Below, piece after piece: positions 45,914-54,887 of a stretch of DNA of 64,000 bases. The position numbers and the translations under genes are program-made. This DNA comes from Bacteroidota bacterium. Lineage in GTDB: Bacteria; Bacteroidota; Bacteroidia; B-17B0; Aurantibacillaceae. A model generated the notes under the pieces. It was not told where the DNA came from. It ran no database searches and worked only from the letters and a program-made list of their open reading frames with translations. The DNA lies in the NCBI GenBank assembly GCA_013697245.1, contig JACCXH010000051.1, forward strand, positions 181,794-245,793. The letters are read 5' to 3'. Within the stretch, counting starts at the first letter, position 1. Every line of letters begins with the position of its first letter.

Positions 45914-48900
45914 ATGAAAAAAATTATATTTGTATTGATAGCTGTTTTGTGTTTAAACAACCTTTTCTCTCAAGAATGGGCGCAAAAAGCACAAGACCAA
46001 AATGTTAACTTCTACCAGATCCAAGAAGATTTTTATAGCTATTGGTCTACGCACGATATTAATGAAAAAGGTAAGGGGTATAAGGCTTTTAAACGCTGGG
46101 AGAATTTTGTTGAGAGAAGGGTTTATCCATCCGGAAATCTTTCATTATTATCTTTAACAGCTAAAAACTATCAAGAATTTTTAAGTAATTATCAGGCTTC
46201 CAACAGCGCAAGTAAGTTAACAAGTACTAACATGATCGCTTCTACTACATGGACAGCCATTGGTCCGATGGGCGCTCTAAGTGGTAGCGCTGGTGGACAG
46301 CTTTTAAAATCAGGAAGAATGTGTTTTATTACAATCGACCCAACTAACTCAAACAATTTATGGGTTGGGGCACCTGCCGGAGGTTTATGGAAATCAACTA
46401 ATGGCGGCACTTCATGGACTACAAATACAGATAATTTACCTGTATTAGGTTGTTCTGACCTTGCAATAGACCCAACCAATACAAACATCATGTATCTTGC
46501 AACAGGTGATGGCGATGCCGGTGACACAAGAAGCGTTGGCGTTTTAAAATCTACTGATGGTGGTGTAACATGGAATACTACAGGCTTATCAAATGTAATA
46601 ACCAATAATTTTGTTATCCGAAGACTGATACTTAACCCTTCAAACACGCAAATTATTTTAGCCGCAACCTCCGGTGGCATTTACAGATCAATAAATGGTG
46701 GTACTAACTGGACGCAGGTTGCCACAGGAAGTACTTTCGACCTTGAGTTTAAACCAGGTATGCCTACAACAATATATGCCGGGGGAACAACATTTAGATT
46801 ATCTACGGATGGTGGAGCCACATTTACAGCACCTACCACCGGCATACCTACCACCGGCATTAACCGAATAGCAGTGGCAGTATCTGCTGCAAACGCAAAT
46901 TATGTGTATGCGGTCGCTTCACTAAGTTCTAATAGTGGTATGCAGGGATTTTACCAATCTACAAATGGTGGTGCAACTTTTACTCAAATCACAACTGCAC
47001 TTAATCTTTTAGGTTACGCAAGCGCGGGTAATGATGTTGGCGGGCAAGGTTGGTACGACCTATGTATTACTGCTAATCCTTTAAATGCGAATGAAGTGGT
47101 TGTTGGTGGAGTGAATGTATGGCGCACTACAAATGCAGGTACCAGCTGGTCTCTATATGGACACTGGACAGGTAGCGGAGCTCCTTTTACGCACGCCGAC
47201 CAGCATGATTTAGATTTTGATGCCGCGGGAACACTTTTTAATACGAATGATGGTACCGTTTACAGAAGAACTGCAACATTATGGCAAGAAATTTCGGGTA
47301 CAATAAATATTTCAGAAATTTACAAGATCGGTTTATCAACTTTAACAGCCAATAAATGGATCACCGGCCATCAGGATAATGGTACAAGTATTTGGAACGG
47401 TACAAGCTATAACGCTACTTTGGGTGGCGATGGTATGGATTGTTTCATTGACAGAACAAATGATAATAATATGTTTGGCGAATATTACAATGGTCAGTTA
47501 AGAAAATCAACTAATGGCGGTGCATCGTGGTCTACCTGCACAACCGGCATGACCGGTACTGCACCATGGGTTACTCCGTGGAAACAAGATCCGCAAGTAG
47601 CAGCAACTTTATATTGTGGTTATACAGATCTTTTTAAATCAACAAACTCCGGTGGTTCATGGACAGCATTGACAGCTTTACCAGGCGCAGGTACAGTTAA
47701 TGAATTTGCCATAGCGCCATCTAATAACCAGGTTATTTACGTTCTAAAAAATGGAGGGATATATAAAACAACGAATGGTGGTACTTCATGGACAAATGTA
47801 ACAGGCACTGTACCTATTGGTTCTGGAGCGCCCCAATTTATTTCTATTGATCCATTAGATCCAAATAATGCCTGGGTAGTTTTGAGTGGTTATTCTGCAG
47901 GAAATAAGGTTTTTATGACAACCAATGGCGGTACATCCTGGATAAATTTTTCAGCTAATCTTCCTAATATCCCTGCCAATTGCTGTGTTTATCAACCCGG
48001 CACTAATGATAGAATTTATGTTGGAATGGATGTTGGCGTTTATTACAGGGATAATATATCTGCTAACTGGACCTTGTATAATACAGCCTTGCCAAATATG
48101 CCTATAGGAGATCTTGATATCTCTCCGGCAATGCCAACAAAATTAGTTGCGGCAACATTTGGCAGAGGTGTTTGGGTGGTTGATCTTATTTCAGCACTTC
48201 CACCGCCACCACCTGTAAGTAGTTATAGTGTAACAGCGGCTGTAAAATGCGCGGGCGCAATCATCCCATTTACAGATCAATCAACCAATGCACCAAATGC
48301 CTGGAGCTGGAGCGTGTTACCGGCCGCAGGGGTTACAATAACAGCAGCTACATCTCAAAATCCTAACATTACTTTTCCTTCTGCAGGTAATTATACAGTG
48401 GCACTTCTTGCATCCAATAGTAGTGGCCCCGGTTCAAATTATAACCAGGCAGTGTCTGTTACTGCATTGCCAAACGTGGTGGTTACTAATTCTGTTCAGT
48501 CTGTTTGCCCCGGAGGCATAGTTAATTTTTCTGCTTCAGGCGCCGGTTCTTATGCATGGAGCAATGGTGGAGGTTCTGCAGCGACTGCATCATATACACC
48601 AGTAAGCACAACGGTATACTCTGTTACGGGAACGACAGGTGGTTGTTCGGCATTACAAACAGCAACTGCAAATTTGCTAACTTTGCCTGCAATAAATGCT
48701 ACACCAAATAATAATTTTATTTGTATTGGTCAATCGGTAATTATTAATGCAACGGGGGCAACAACTTATTCTTGGCAGCCCGGCAATTTAACCGGAAATT
48801 CTGTGACCTATACACCTGCTGTTGCAACCAGTTATACGGTTACCGGAACCGGAGCAAATGGATGTAATAATACGGCTAACGCTTCCGTTAATGTAAACCC

Positions 48901-49402
48901 TTTGCCAACGATAAATGCGACACCGAATAATTCTGTTATTTGCCAGGGGCAATCTGTAACATTAAATGTAACAGGAGCAACGACATATTCATGGCAACCC
49001 GGAAATTTAAGTGGTAGCTCTGTTACATACACTCCGGCAGTTACTACTAATTATTCAGTTACCGGTACAGATGCCAATGGTTGTGTAAATACTTCGAATG
49101 TAACGGTGAATGTATCAATTTGTACCGGAGTTAACCTATTAAGTAAAAATTCCGGCTTTTCACTATACCCAAATCCAACGAATGGTATTTTAACTTTAAA
49201 AATGAATACAGCGCAAGTAGCGAATGTATTTGTTGAGGTAATTGACGCCACAGGAAAAATAATTTTAAATAACGAATTTATTTTCTCTGATAAAGCAAAC
49301 ACCAAAGAAATTAATTTAGAAAAATTCGCGAATGGTGTTTATTATATAAAACTAGTTACCGGTGAAAAAGCAACTCAAACGATCAGAATTGTAAAAGAAT
49401 GA
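45914..49402 (+). CDS. Secreted T9SS protein with BNR/Asp-box repeats
   Basis: 1162 residues. Signal peptide 1-19 (NLFSQ). The next 60 residues (NFYQIQEDFYSYW ... FKRWENFVERR) are a known lead-in of Bacteroidota VPS10/sialidase-like secreted proteins. About 115-760 is a beta-propeller with at least six Asp-box motifs of the form STNGGTSW. Then a PKD domain (about 770-860), one Ig-like domain (about 865-920), two near-identical 70-residue Ig-like repeats (about 920-1070) and a T9SS type A sorting domain (last 80 residues, SLYPNPTNGILTL). Probably a surface glycan-binding or hydrolytic protein; no sialidase FRIP motif is seen. Confidence 0.88.
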   Translation: MKKIIFVLIAVLCLNNLFSQEWAQKAQDQNVNFYQIQEDFYSYWSTHDINEKGKGYKAFKRWENFVERRVYPSGNLSLLSLTAKNYQEFLSNYQASNSASKLTSTNMIASTTWTAIGPMGALSGSAGGQLLKSGRMCFITIDPTNSNNLWVGAPAGGLWKSTNGGTSWTTNTDNLPVLGCSDLAIDPTNTNIMYLATGDGDAGDTRSVGVLKSTDGGVTWNTTGLSNVITNNFVIRRLILNPSNTQIILAATSGGIYRSINGGTNWTQVATGSTFDLEFKPGMPTTIYAGGTTFRLSTDGGATFTAPTTGIPTTGINRIAVAVSAANANYVYAVASLSSNSGMQGFYQSTNGGATFTQITTALNLLGYASAGNDVGGQGWYDLCITANPLNANEVVVGGVNVWRTTNAGTSWSLYGHWTGSGAPFTHADQHDLDFDAAGTLFNTNDGTVYRRTATLWQEISGTINISEIYKIGLSTLTANKWITGHQDNGTSIWNGTSYNATLGGDGMDCFIDRTNDNNMFGEYYNGQLRKSTNGGASWSTCTTGMTGTAPWVTPWKQDPQVAATLYCGYTDLFKSTNSGGSWTALTALPGAGTVNEFAIAPSNNQVIYVLKNGGIYKTTNGGTSWTNVTGTVPIGSGAPQFISIDPLDPNNAWVVLSGYSAGNKVFMTTNGGTSWINFSANLPNIPANCCVYQPGTNDRIYVGMDVGVYYRDNISANWTLYNTALPNMPIGDLDISPAMPTKLVAATFGRGVWVVDLISALPPPPPVSSYSVTAAVKCAGAIIPFTDQSTNAPNAWSWSVLPAAGVTITAATSQNPNITFPSAGNYTVALLASNSSGPGSNYNQAVSVTALPNVVVTNSVQSVCPGGIVNFSASGAGSYAWSNGGGSAATASYTPVSTTVYSVTGTTGGCSALQTATANLLTLPAINATPNNNFICIGQSVIINATGATTYSWQPGNLTGNSVTYTPAVATSYTVTGTGANGCNNTANASVNVNPLPTINATPNNSVICQGQSVTLNVTGATTYSWQPGNLSGSSVTYTPAVTTNYSVTGTDANGCVNTSNVTVNVSICTGVNLLSKNSGFSLYPNPTNGILTLKMNTAQVANVFVEVIDATGKIILNNEFIFSDKANTKEINLEKFANGVYYIKLVTGEKATQTIRIVKE
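48676..49110 (+). repeat. Tandem Ig-like repeats inside the BNR protein gene
   Basis: Two copies of about 70 codons, each with INATPNNxxICxGQSV, TGATTYSWQPGNL and VTYTPAVxTxYxVTGT motifs, nearly identical at protein level. Such repeats change copy number easily. Confidence 0.7.
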
Positions 49403-49445
49403 TAAGCCTCACCCTAAATCCCTATCCAAAGAGAGGGACATTATT

Positions 49446-49489
49446 CCAATAAAAAAACCCGGATCATGTGATCCGGGTTTTTTTATTGG
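49446..49489. terminator. Strong bidirectional terminator
   Basis: Arms 49446-49466 and 49469-49489 are perfectly complementary (21 bp), with seven A on one side and seven T on the other. It lies between the convergent BNR-protein and E2 genes, and can end both. Confidence 0.9.
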
Positions 49490-49496
49490 AATTTTT

Positions 49497-50846
49497 TTAA
49501 ATGGTTCTGTTTACATCCCAATTCTCTAAGTAATCTGCCACCCGTCTTAAAAAAGTGCCGCCTAGAGAACCATCAACCACCCTGTGATCATAGCTCAATG
49601 ATAAGAACATGAATTGGCGGATGCCGATCATATCTCCCTGAGGTGTTTCAATTACGGCAGGTTTCTTTTTAATGGCACCAACAGCTAAAATAGCAACCTG
49701 TGGTTGTAAAATAATAGGTGTGCCCATGACGTTTCCAAATCCACCAACGTTAGTTAATGTAAAAGTTCCACCCTGAATCTCATCCGGCAGTAGTTTGTTA
49801 GCACGCGCGCGGTTTGCAAGATCATTAACCGCTTTGGTAATACCAATTAAGTTACGCTCATCTGCATTTTTAATTACCGGTACAATTAAATTGCCTGTTG
49901 GTAAAGCAGCAGCCATACCAATATTAATATTTTTACGTTTAATTATTTTTGTTCCTGTTTGATCCACAGAAACGTTAATCATTGGAAAATCTTTAATAGC
50001 GCGGGTTACAGCTTCAATGAATAATGGTGTGAAAGTTAATTTTTCGCCTTCGCGTTTTTCAAATTCTTTTTTCACTTTATCTCTCCATTGAACAAGATTG
50101 GTAACATCTGCTTCAACATACGATGTAACGTGTGGCGCAACGTGTTTACTCATTACCATATTATCGGCAATTATTTTGCGCATGCGGTCCATTTCAATGA
50201 TCTCATCGCCGGCACCAACCGAAACGGCAGGGCGGTGAACAATCACCGCATTATCGCCAACATTAATTGGTGATGTTTTAGTTGAACTTGTTGTAGTACT
50301 TGTTTCAGATTTATTTTCTGAAGCTTGTTTATTTCTGTTTGGTAAATAAGCTAAAATATCTGCTTTGGTAACACGGCCATCTTGTCCGGTACCTTTAATG
50401 CCATCTAATTCGTTAATTGAGATGCCTTCTTCTTTAGCAATGCTTTTTACAAGTGGCGAATAAAATTTTGTTGAATCGCCATAATTATTATTGGCAGCGG
50501 TTTTTGGCGCACTAACGGTTGATGAAGAAACTGTATCTTCTTTTTTCGTTTCCTGTTTAACTTCCGGTGTAGCAGTTTTTGGAGTTTCAGACACAGAAGC
50601 GTTTGCTTCGCTGCTAATAACACCAATAACGGCGCCTACCTGCACAACATCTCCTTCTTTAAACAAACGTTTTACAAGTGTGCCTTCAAACGGGGAGGGA
50701 ATCTCGCTATCCACTTTATCAGTAGCGATCTCTAAAACTGTTTCATCAATTTTAATTTTATCACCTTCGTTCTTAGTCCACTTTATAATTGTAGCTTCCG
50801 CCACACTTTCGCCCATTTTAGGCATTATTAAATCAAAGCTTGCCAT
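49497..50846 (-). CDS. Dihydrolipoamide acyltransferase (E2) of a 2-oxoacid dehydrogenase complex
   Basis: 449 residues. One lipoyl domain (1-77) with lipoyl-lysine Lys44 (ATDKVDSE), a Thr/Lys-rich linker, the peripheral subunit-binding domain (about 128-165, FYSPLVKSIAKEEGISINEL) and the catalytic 2-oxoacid_dh domain (about 210-447) with active-site His421 in YDHRVVDG. A single lipoyl domain with this kind of linker suits branched-chain or 2-oxoglutarate E2 as well as pyruvate E2; E1 and E3 are not in the window, so the substrate is left open. Confidence 0.92.
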   Translation of the reverse strand: MASFDLIMPKMGESVAEATIIKWTKNEGDKIKIDETVLEIATDKVDSEIPSPFEGTLVKRLFKEGDVVQVGAVIGVISSEANASVSETPKTATPEVKQETKKEDTVSSSTVSAPKTAANNNYGDSTKFYSPLVKSIAKEEGISINELDGIKGTGQDGRVTKADILAYLPNRNKQASENKSETSTTTSSTKTSPINVGDNAVIVHRPAVSVGAGDEIIEMDRMRKIIADNMVMSKHVAPHVTSYVEADVTNLVQWRDKVKKEFEKREGEKLTFTPLFIEAVTRAIKDFPMINVSVDQTGTKIIKRKNINIGMAAALPTGNLIVPVIKNADERNLIGITKAVNDLANRARANKLLPDEIQGGTFTLTNVGGFGNVMGTPIILQPQVAILAVGAIKKKPAVIETPQGDMIGIRQFMFLSLSYDHRVVDGSLGGTFLRRVADYLENWDVNRTI

Positions 50847-50912
50847 TAGTGTTTTTTATAGTGTTACAAAAATAGGTTTCTAAACAAGAAAAGCCAAAAA
50901 TATTACGCACAA

Positions 50913-52142
50913 CTAGTTAAAATCGGGGTATAAAAGGTATTTAACCCTTATTTTTTTAAAATTTTCAATGTCCTTTTGCCAAGTTCGTCTTATTTCTTCT
51001 TCCGAAAGACCATTCTTTAGTTGTTCCTGCAATTCGGTATTGCCTGAATGGTAGTTAAAATTTTTATCGAAAAAATCAGGTTTATTTAGATCGGTGTGTA
51101 ATTTTTCCATCCAGCTTAAATTTATTTTTAGTGGGTGGTTTTTTAAATAAGGGTCCTTTCTCAAATTCAAACCATAACAACGCTCGTTAAGGTATTTAGG
51201 TTCTTTTGATAAAGCTGTTGCTTGTGGGATAAAATAAAATGTAGTATCGCTGTATTTTGGATGGCCAATAACCTGGAAAGGAACGTCAGTACCACGGCCA
51301 AGACTCATAATAGTGCCTTCAAACAAACCTAAGCTTGGATATAAAAGAACTGATTCAATATTCGGAATGTTAGGAGAAGGTTTTACAGGTAAAGCATATG
51401 TTGCTTTACGATCGTAATTTTTTAATGGAATAACTGTGAGTTTACATTTTACTTTGTTCTTTAACCAACCCTCGGTATTGGCCATGGCGGCATATTCGCC
51501 ACAGGTCATACCATAAACCAAAGGTACATTATGCAAACCTAAAAAACTTTTAAATTCATCTTTCATGGTTGGCCCGTCAATATAAAAACCGTTAGGGTTT
51601 GGCCTGTCTAACACAATAAATTCTTTTTTGTTTTCAGCGCAGGCTTCCATAGCATAACACATTGTAGAAATGTAGGTGTAAAAACGAACGCCAACATCCT
51701 GAATGTCATACACCAACACATCAATATCCTTTAGTTGCTCTTTGTTTGGTTTTTTGTTATTGCCATACAAAGAAATTATTGACAAAGCCGTCTTGGGATC
51801 TATATTACTGGTTACTTTTTCGCCGGCTTCAGTATTTCCTCTAAAACCATGCTCCGGACCAAATATTTTTTTAACGTTTACCTTTAATTTCAATAAAGTA
51901 TCCACGATACTTATGCCATTTATAACGCCGGTTATATTAGTTACTACACCTATACGTTTCTTTTTCAAAAGAGGCAGGTATTTATCAAACTGCTGTACGC
52001 CAAGGGTTATAGTGGTATATTCTTTTACCGAAAGGTATTTTTGTTCGATACCAGCAAAGTTTTGAGAGAATAAAAACTGGGATAATAGAACTAAAGCGCT
52101 GGTAAAGCAAATCAATTTGTTATTTTTGTGAAACGAGTACAT
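50913..52142 (-). CDS. namZ: Exo-beta-N-acetylmuramidase NamZ (DUF1343)
   Basis: 409 residues; signal peptide about 1-26 (QFLFSQ). DUF1343 blocks: GVVTNITGV, KKIFGPEHGFRGNTEAGE, DIDVLVYDIQDVGVRFYTYISTM, FIVLDRPNPNG and YGMTCGEYAAM, with the conserved Glu/Asp/His of family GH171. NamZ removes MurNAc from the non-reducing ends of peptidoglycan fragments, feeding cell-wall recycling. The start overlaps the 5' end of the divergent LolC-like gene. Confidence 0.9.
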   Translation of the reverse strand: MYSFHKNNKLICFTSALVLLSQFLFSQNFAGIEQKYLSVKEYTTITLGVQQFDKYLPLLKKKRIGVVTNITGVINGISIVDTLLKLKVNVKKIFGPEHGFRGNTEAGEKVTSNIDPKTALSIISLYGNNKKPNKEQLKDIDVLVYDIQDVGVRFYTYISTMCYAMEACAENKKEFIVLDRPNPNGFYIDGPTMKDEFKSFLGLHNVPLVYGMTCGEYAAMANTEGWLKNKVKCKLTVIPLKNYDRKATYALPVKPSPNIPNIESVLLYPSLGLFEGTIMSLGRGTDVPFQVIGHPKYSDTTFYFIPQATALSKEPKYLNERCYGLNLRKDPYLKNHPLKINLSWMEKLHTDLNKPDFFDKNFNYHSGNTELQEQLKNGLSEEEIRRTWQKDIENFKKIRVKYLLYPDFN

Positions 52143-53417
52143 TCTTTTTTGAGTATAGAAAAATTTATAGCCGATAGGATCTCCGATCCTAAACTAGACA
52201 AAGGTAACATCTCTAAGCCTATTGTAAAAATAGGTATTATTGGCATTGCTTTAGGCGTTTCGGTTATGTTTTTAACCGTGAGTATTGTACTTGGGTTTAA
52301 AAAAGAGATCGTTAACCGCATTACCGGCCTTACAACCGATCTGGTAGTGAGCAATATTAATGTAAATGCAAGTAACGAGCCGGAACCAATTCATTTAAAT
52401 AGCGACTCTCTTAAATTGATTCGTGAATTACCATTTGTAAATTACCTGCAGGGTACTGCTTTTAAAAATGGGATCTTAAAAACTGAAACAGAGAATGAGG
52501 GCATTATTTTAAAAGGCGTTACAGGAGATTATAACTTTGATTTCATAAAAAAATATTTAATAGAAGGTCGCTTGCCTTTATTTGCAAAAGAAGAAACCGG
52601 TAAAGATGTTTTAATAAGTTCGAGCCTGGCTGATAAATTAAATTTAAAAGTAAATGAAAAAATGCTGGTGTATTTTATTTCGCAGCACCAGGTATATGAC
52701 AGTACTGCAAAAGAGAACATTACAAAATACGAACAACGCTCGCGCAATTTTACTATTTGCGGCATTTTTAAAACAAGCTTTTCTGACTTTGATAATAGCC
52801 TTTCGTTTGTTGACCTAAGGCAGATACAGCGTTTAAATTATTGGAACGAGAACCTAGTGGGCAATTATGAGATAAGGATAAAAGAGTTTAAAGAACTGGA
52901 CAAGGATTTGGAAATAGTTCAGGAATTACTGGGTTATAATTTTAACGTGAGCAGCGTAAAACAAGTTTATTCTAACATTTTTACCTGGTTAGAGAAATTG
53001 GATATTAACGGTATCATTATTGTTGTATTAATGATAATAGTTGCAACCATTAATATGATTACCGCATTATTGATCTTGATCTTAGAAAGAACTAATATGA
53101 TAGGTCTTGTAAAGGCTTTAGGCATGGGCAACGCCAACGTGCGCAAAATATTTTTGATGATAAGTTTAAAGTTGACAGGCAAAGGTTTGTTGTGGGGCAA
53201 TGTATTTGGCATTGCAGCCTGTTTGTTGCAATATTATTTTAGGATCGTAAAACTAGACAGCAGTATTTATTATGTAGAATACGTTGCTGTTGATATTAAC
53301 TGGTTGTATTTTTTAGGATTAAATGTTGGTACTTTTATTGTATGTATTGTAATGTTGTTATTACCAACCCTTATTATTACTAAACTCACACCCATTAAAA
53401 CGTTAAAGTTTGATTAA
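52128..53417 (+). CDS. LolC/E-like ABC transporter permease (FtsX domain)
   Basis: 429 residues from GTG 52128. That codon overlaps a TATTTTTG -7 box (52121-52128), so transcription probably starts after it and the true start may be TTG 52149 (LSIEKFIADRI), which also matches the usual N-terminus of LolC. N-terminal helix (about 32-55, IGIIGIALGVSVMFLTVSIV), periplasmic domain with MacB_PCD-like fold (to about 275), and three C-terminal helices with NMIGLVKALGM. LolCDE releases lipoproteins from the inner membrane. No lolD is adjacent; the class also includes other FtsX permeases. Confidence 0.8.
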   Translation: MKRVHSFLSIEKFIADRISDPKLDKGNISKPIVKIGIIGIALGVSVMFLTVSIVLGFKKEIVNRITGLTTDLVVSNINVNASNEPEPIHLNSDSLKLIRELPFVNYLQGTAFKNGILKTETENEGIILKGVTGDYNFDFIKKYLIEGRLPLFAKEETGKDVLISSSLADKLNLKVNEKMLVYFISQHQVYDSTAKENITKYEQRSRNFTICGIFKTSFSDFDNSLSFVDLRQIQRLNYWNENLVGNYEIRIKEFKELDKDLEIVQELLGYNFNVSSVKQVYSNIFTWLEKLDINGIIIVVLMIIVATINMITALLILILERTNMIGLVKALGMGNANVRKIFLMISLKLTGKGLLWGNVFGIAACLLQYYFRIVKLDSSIYYVEYVAVDINWLYFLGLNVGTFIVCIVMLLLPTLIITKLTPIKTLKFD

Positions 53418-53424
53418 TTTAAAT

Positions 53425-53449
53425 GGTGACTGAGCTTGTCGAAGTCACC
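53425..53449. repeat. REP-like palindrome
   Basis: Seven-bp arms GGTGACT (53425-53431) and AGTCACC (53443-53449) enclose GAGCTTGTCGA. The core GAGCTTGTCGAAG is a word widespread in REP-type intergenic elements of many bacteria (general knowledge). Single copy in this window, between the LolC-like and era genes. Confidence 0.5.
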
Positions 53450-53455
53450 ACGTTA

Positions 53456-54337
53456 TTAGTAACCAAAATTTTTCAAGCGGGTATCGTTACTACGCCAGTC
53501 TTTATCTACTTTAACAAAGAGTTCTAAGAATATTTGTTTTTTAAAGAAAGTTTCAAGGTCCTTGCGGGCTTGCACGCCAACACGTTTTAATGCAGCACCT
53601 TTATCACCAATAATGATGCCTTTCTGGCTATCACGTTCCACTAAAATGTCTACTTGTGTTTTAATTATCTTTTCTTCCTCTTTAAAAGTGTTCACCACAA
53701 CTTCAACACTATAGGGAATTTCTTTTTTATAGTTCAACAAGATTTTTTCACGAACAATCTCACTTACAAAAAAACGTTCCGATCTATCGGTGAATTCTTC
53801 TTTACTGTAATAAGCATTTCCATCGGGCAATTTTTCAATTATGCGCGACATGATCTTGTCAATGTTGAATTTTTCCAGAGCAGAGATGGCAATGATCTCG
53901 GCCTGAGGCAGTTTTTCTTTCCAGGCAAGTAGCTTTTCTTCCAGTTGTAGTTGCGTGGCAATATCAATTTTGTTTATTAATAATAGAATAGGGGTGTCTG
54001 TTTTTTGAAGCTTGGCCAAATAGGATTCTTCTAACTGAATATCTTCAAAAACATCGGTTATTAAAAGGAAAAGATCGGCATCTGTAAAGGCGGTAATTAC
54101 AAACTGCATCATTTTTTCTTGTAAGCGGTAAAGCGGCTTAATAATGCCGGGCGTGTCGCTAAAAACGATCTGATAATCCTCCCCACTTACAATACCCATA
54201 ATGCGGTGTCGGGTAGTTTGGGCTTTAGAGGTAATTATACTTAAACGCTCTCCTACCAGGGCATTCATGAGAGTAGACTTGCCAACGTTTGGGCAACCTA
54301 TAATATTAACGAAGCCTGATTTATGCTTTTCTGCCAT
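53456..54337 (-). CDS. era: GTPase Era
   Basis: 293 residues from the ATG at 54337 (MAEKHKSGFVNI); an ATG 12 codons upstream is less likely because the family starts near the GTPase fold. G1 GCPNVGKST, G3 SDTPG, G4 INKID, and the C-terminal KH domain (about 215-290) with RDSQKGIIIGDKGAALKRVG. Era binds 16S rRNA near its 3' end and assists 30S assembly. No ribosome genes are adjacent. Confidence 0.95.
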   Translation of the reverse strand: MAEKHKSGFVNIIGCPNVGKSTLMNALVGERLSIITSKAQTTRHRIMGIVSGEDYQIVFSDTPGIIKPLYRLQEKMMQFVITAFTDADLFLLITDVFEDIQLEESYLAKLQKTDTPILLLINKIDIATQLQLEEKLLAWKEKLPQAEIIAISALEKFNIDKIMSRIIEKLPDGNAYYSKEEFTDRSERFFVSEIVREKILLNYKKEIPYSVEVVVNTFKEEEKIIKTQVDILVERDSQKGIIIGDKGAALKRVGVQARKDLETFFKKQIFLELFVKVDKDWRSNDTRLKNFGY

Positions 54338-54394
54338 GTTTTGATCCCTTTTGGGAGCAGTAAAATTAAGCATTTAATGGCGATTGCTTAAGCT

Positions 54395-54514
54395 ACAAGT
54401 AGTTTTAATTGGATTAGTTTTCCTGATCTGTGGGATTAGCTCGCTAATGCTCTCTGAGCTTGCATTAGGCTTTGTCAAATAAAGAACCCCCAGCGTCTGC
54501 TGAGGGTTTTCTTT
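54395..54514 (+). other. Non-coding stretch with hairpin and terminator-like structure
   Basis: GCTAATGC and GCATTAGG (about 54454-54477) form a 7-bp hairpin, followed by an imperfect terminator-like hairpin (54484-54514; CAGC/GCTG and CCC/GGG with one mismatch, then TTTTCTTT) on the plus strand. No plus-strand gene ends here, so it could mark a small RNA or be left from an inserted element. Nothing else is seen in the gap 54338-54618. Confidence 0.35.
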
Positions 54515-54618
54515 GGTAGAAGGAAGGCTAACTTTATCGAACTCATATTTAAAAGAAATGGAGTTAATTAATAATCTTAAACACTTAAACCTTTAAAAAT
54601 CCCTCAAATTTGTAAATT

Positions 54619-54843
54619 ATGAACAAAAACACTCAAAATTGTGCTGAAATTGGCAAAAGATCGTTAAAGGTCTATTCAAAATATTTTACCCGATTTCAGG
54701 GCTTTTTTATAGCACCCGAAATAAGATTGTGCGGTAAATGGTTACAAAATTTAGGGTTTAATTGCTCAGATAATGTAAAAGTCATAACGGAAAAAAATCG
54801 CATAGTAATAAGAAACTCAAAAAAAATCAAAATAATTCTCTAA
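54619..54843 (+). CDS. SymE-like type I toxin
   Basis: 74 residues. Core match to the SymE family (PF08845): RSLKVYSKYFTRF, PEIRLCGKWLQNLGF and VKVITEKNRIVI. SymE is an AbrB-fold-derived protein that damages or cleaves RNA when overexpressed and is controlled by the antisense RNA SymR and by LexA in E. coli. Here no antisense promoter could be recognised with confidence. It lies alone at the start of the accessory region, a usual place for such genes in mobile DNA. Confidence 0.75.
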   Translation: MNKNTQNCAEIGKRSLKVYSKYFTRFQGFFIAPEIRLCGKWLQNLGFNCSDNVKVITEKNRIVIRNSKKIKIIL

Positions 54844-54887
54844 TTACAAGTTGTTTTTTACTATTTCATTAAAAAGGTTGTTTTCGT

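Noticed and set aside
46350..48100. Regularly spaced repeats that could suggest a CRISPR array
   Set aside because: They are in-frame Asp-box codons within a secreted protein gene, with variable sequence and spacing; no cas genes.
52097..52128. Complete -33/-7 promoter for the LolC-like gene
   Set aside because: The -7 box is good but no TTG-type -33 element lies 18-21 bp upstream.
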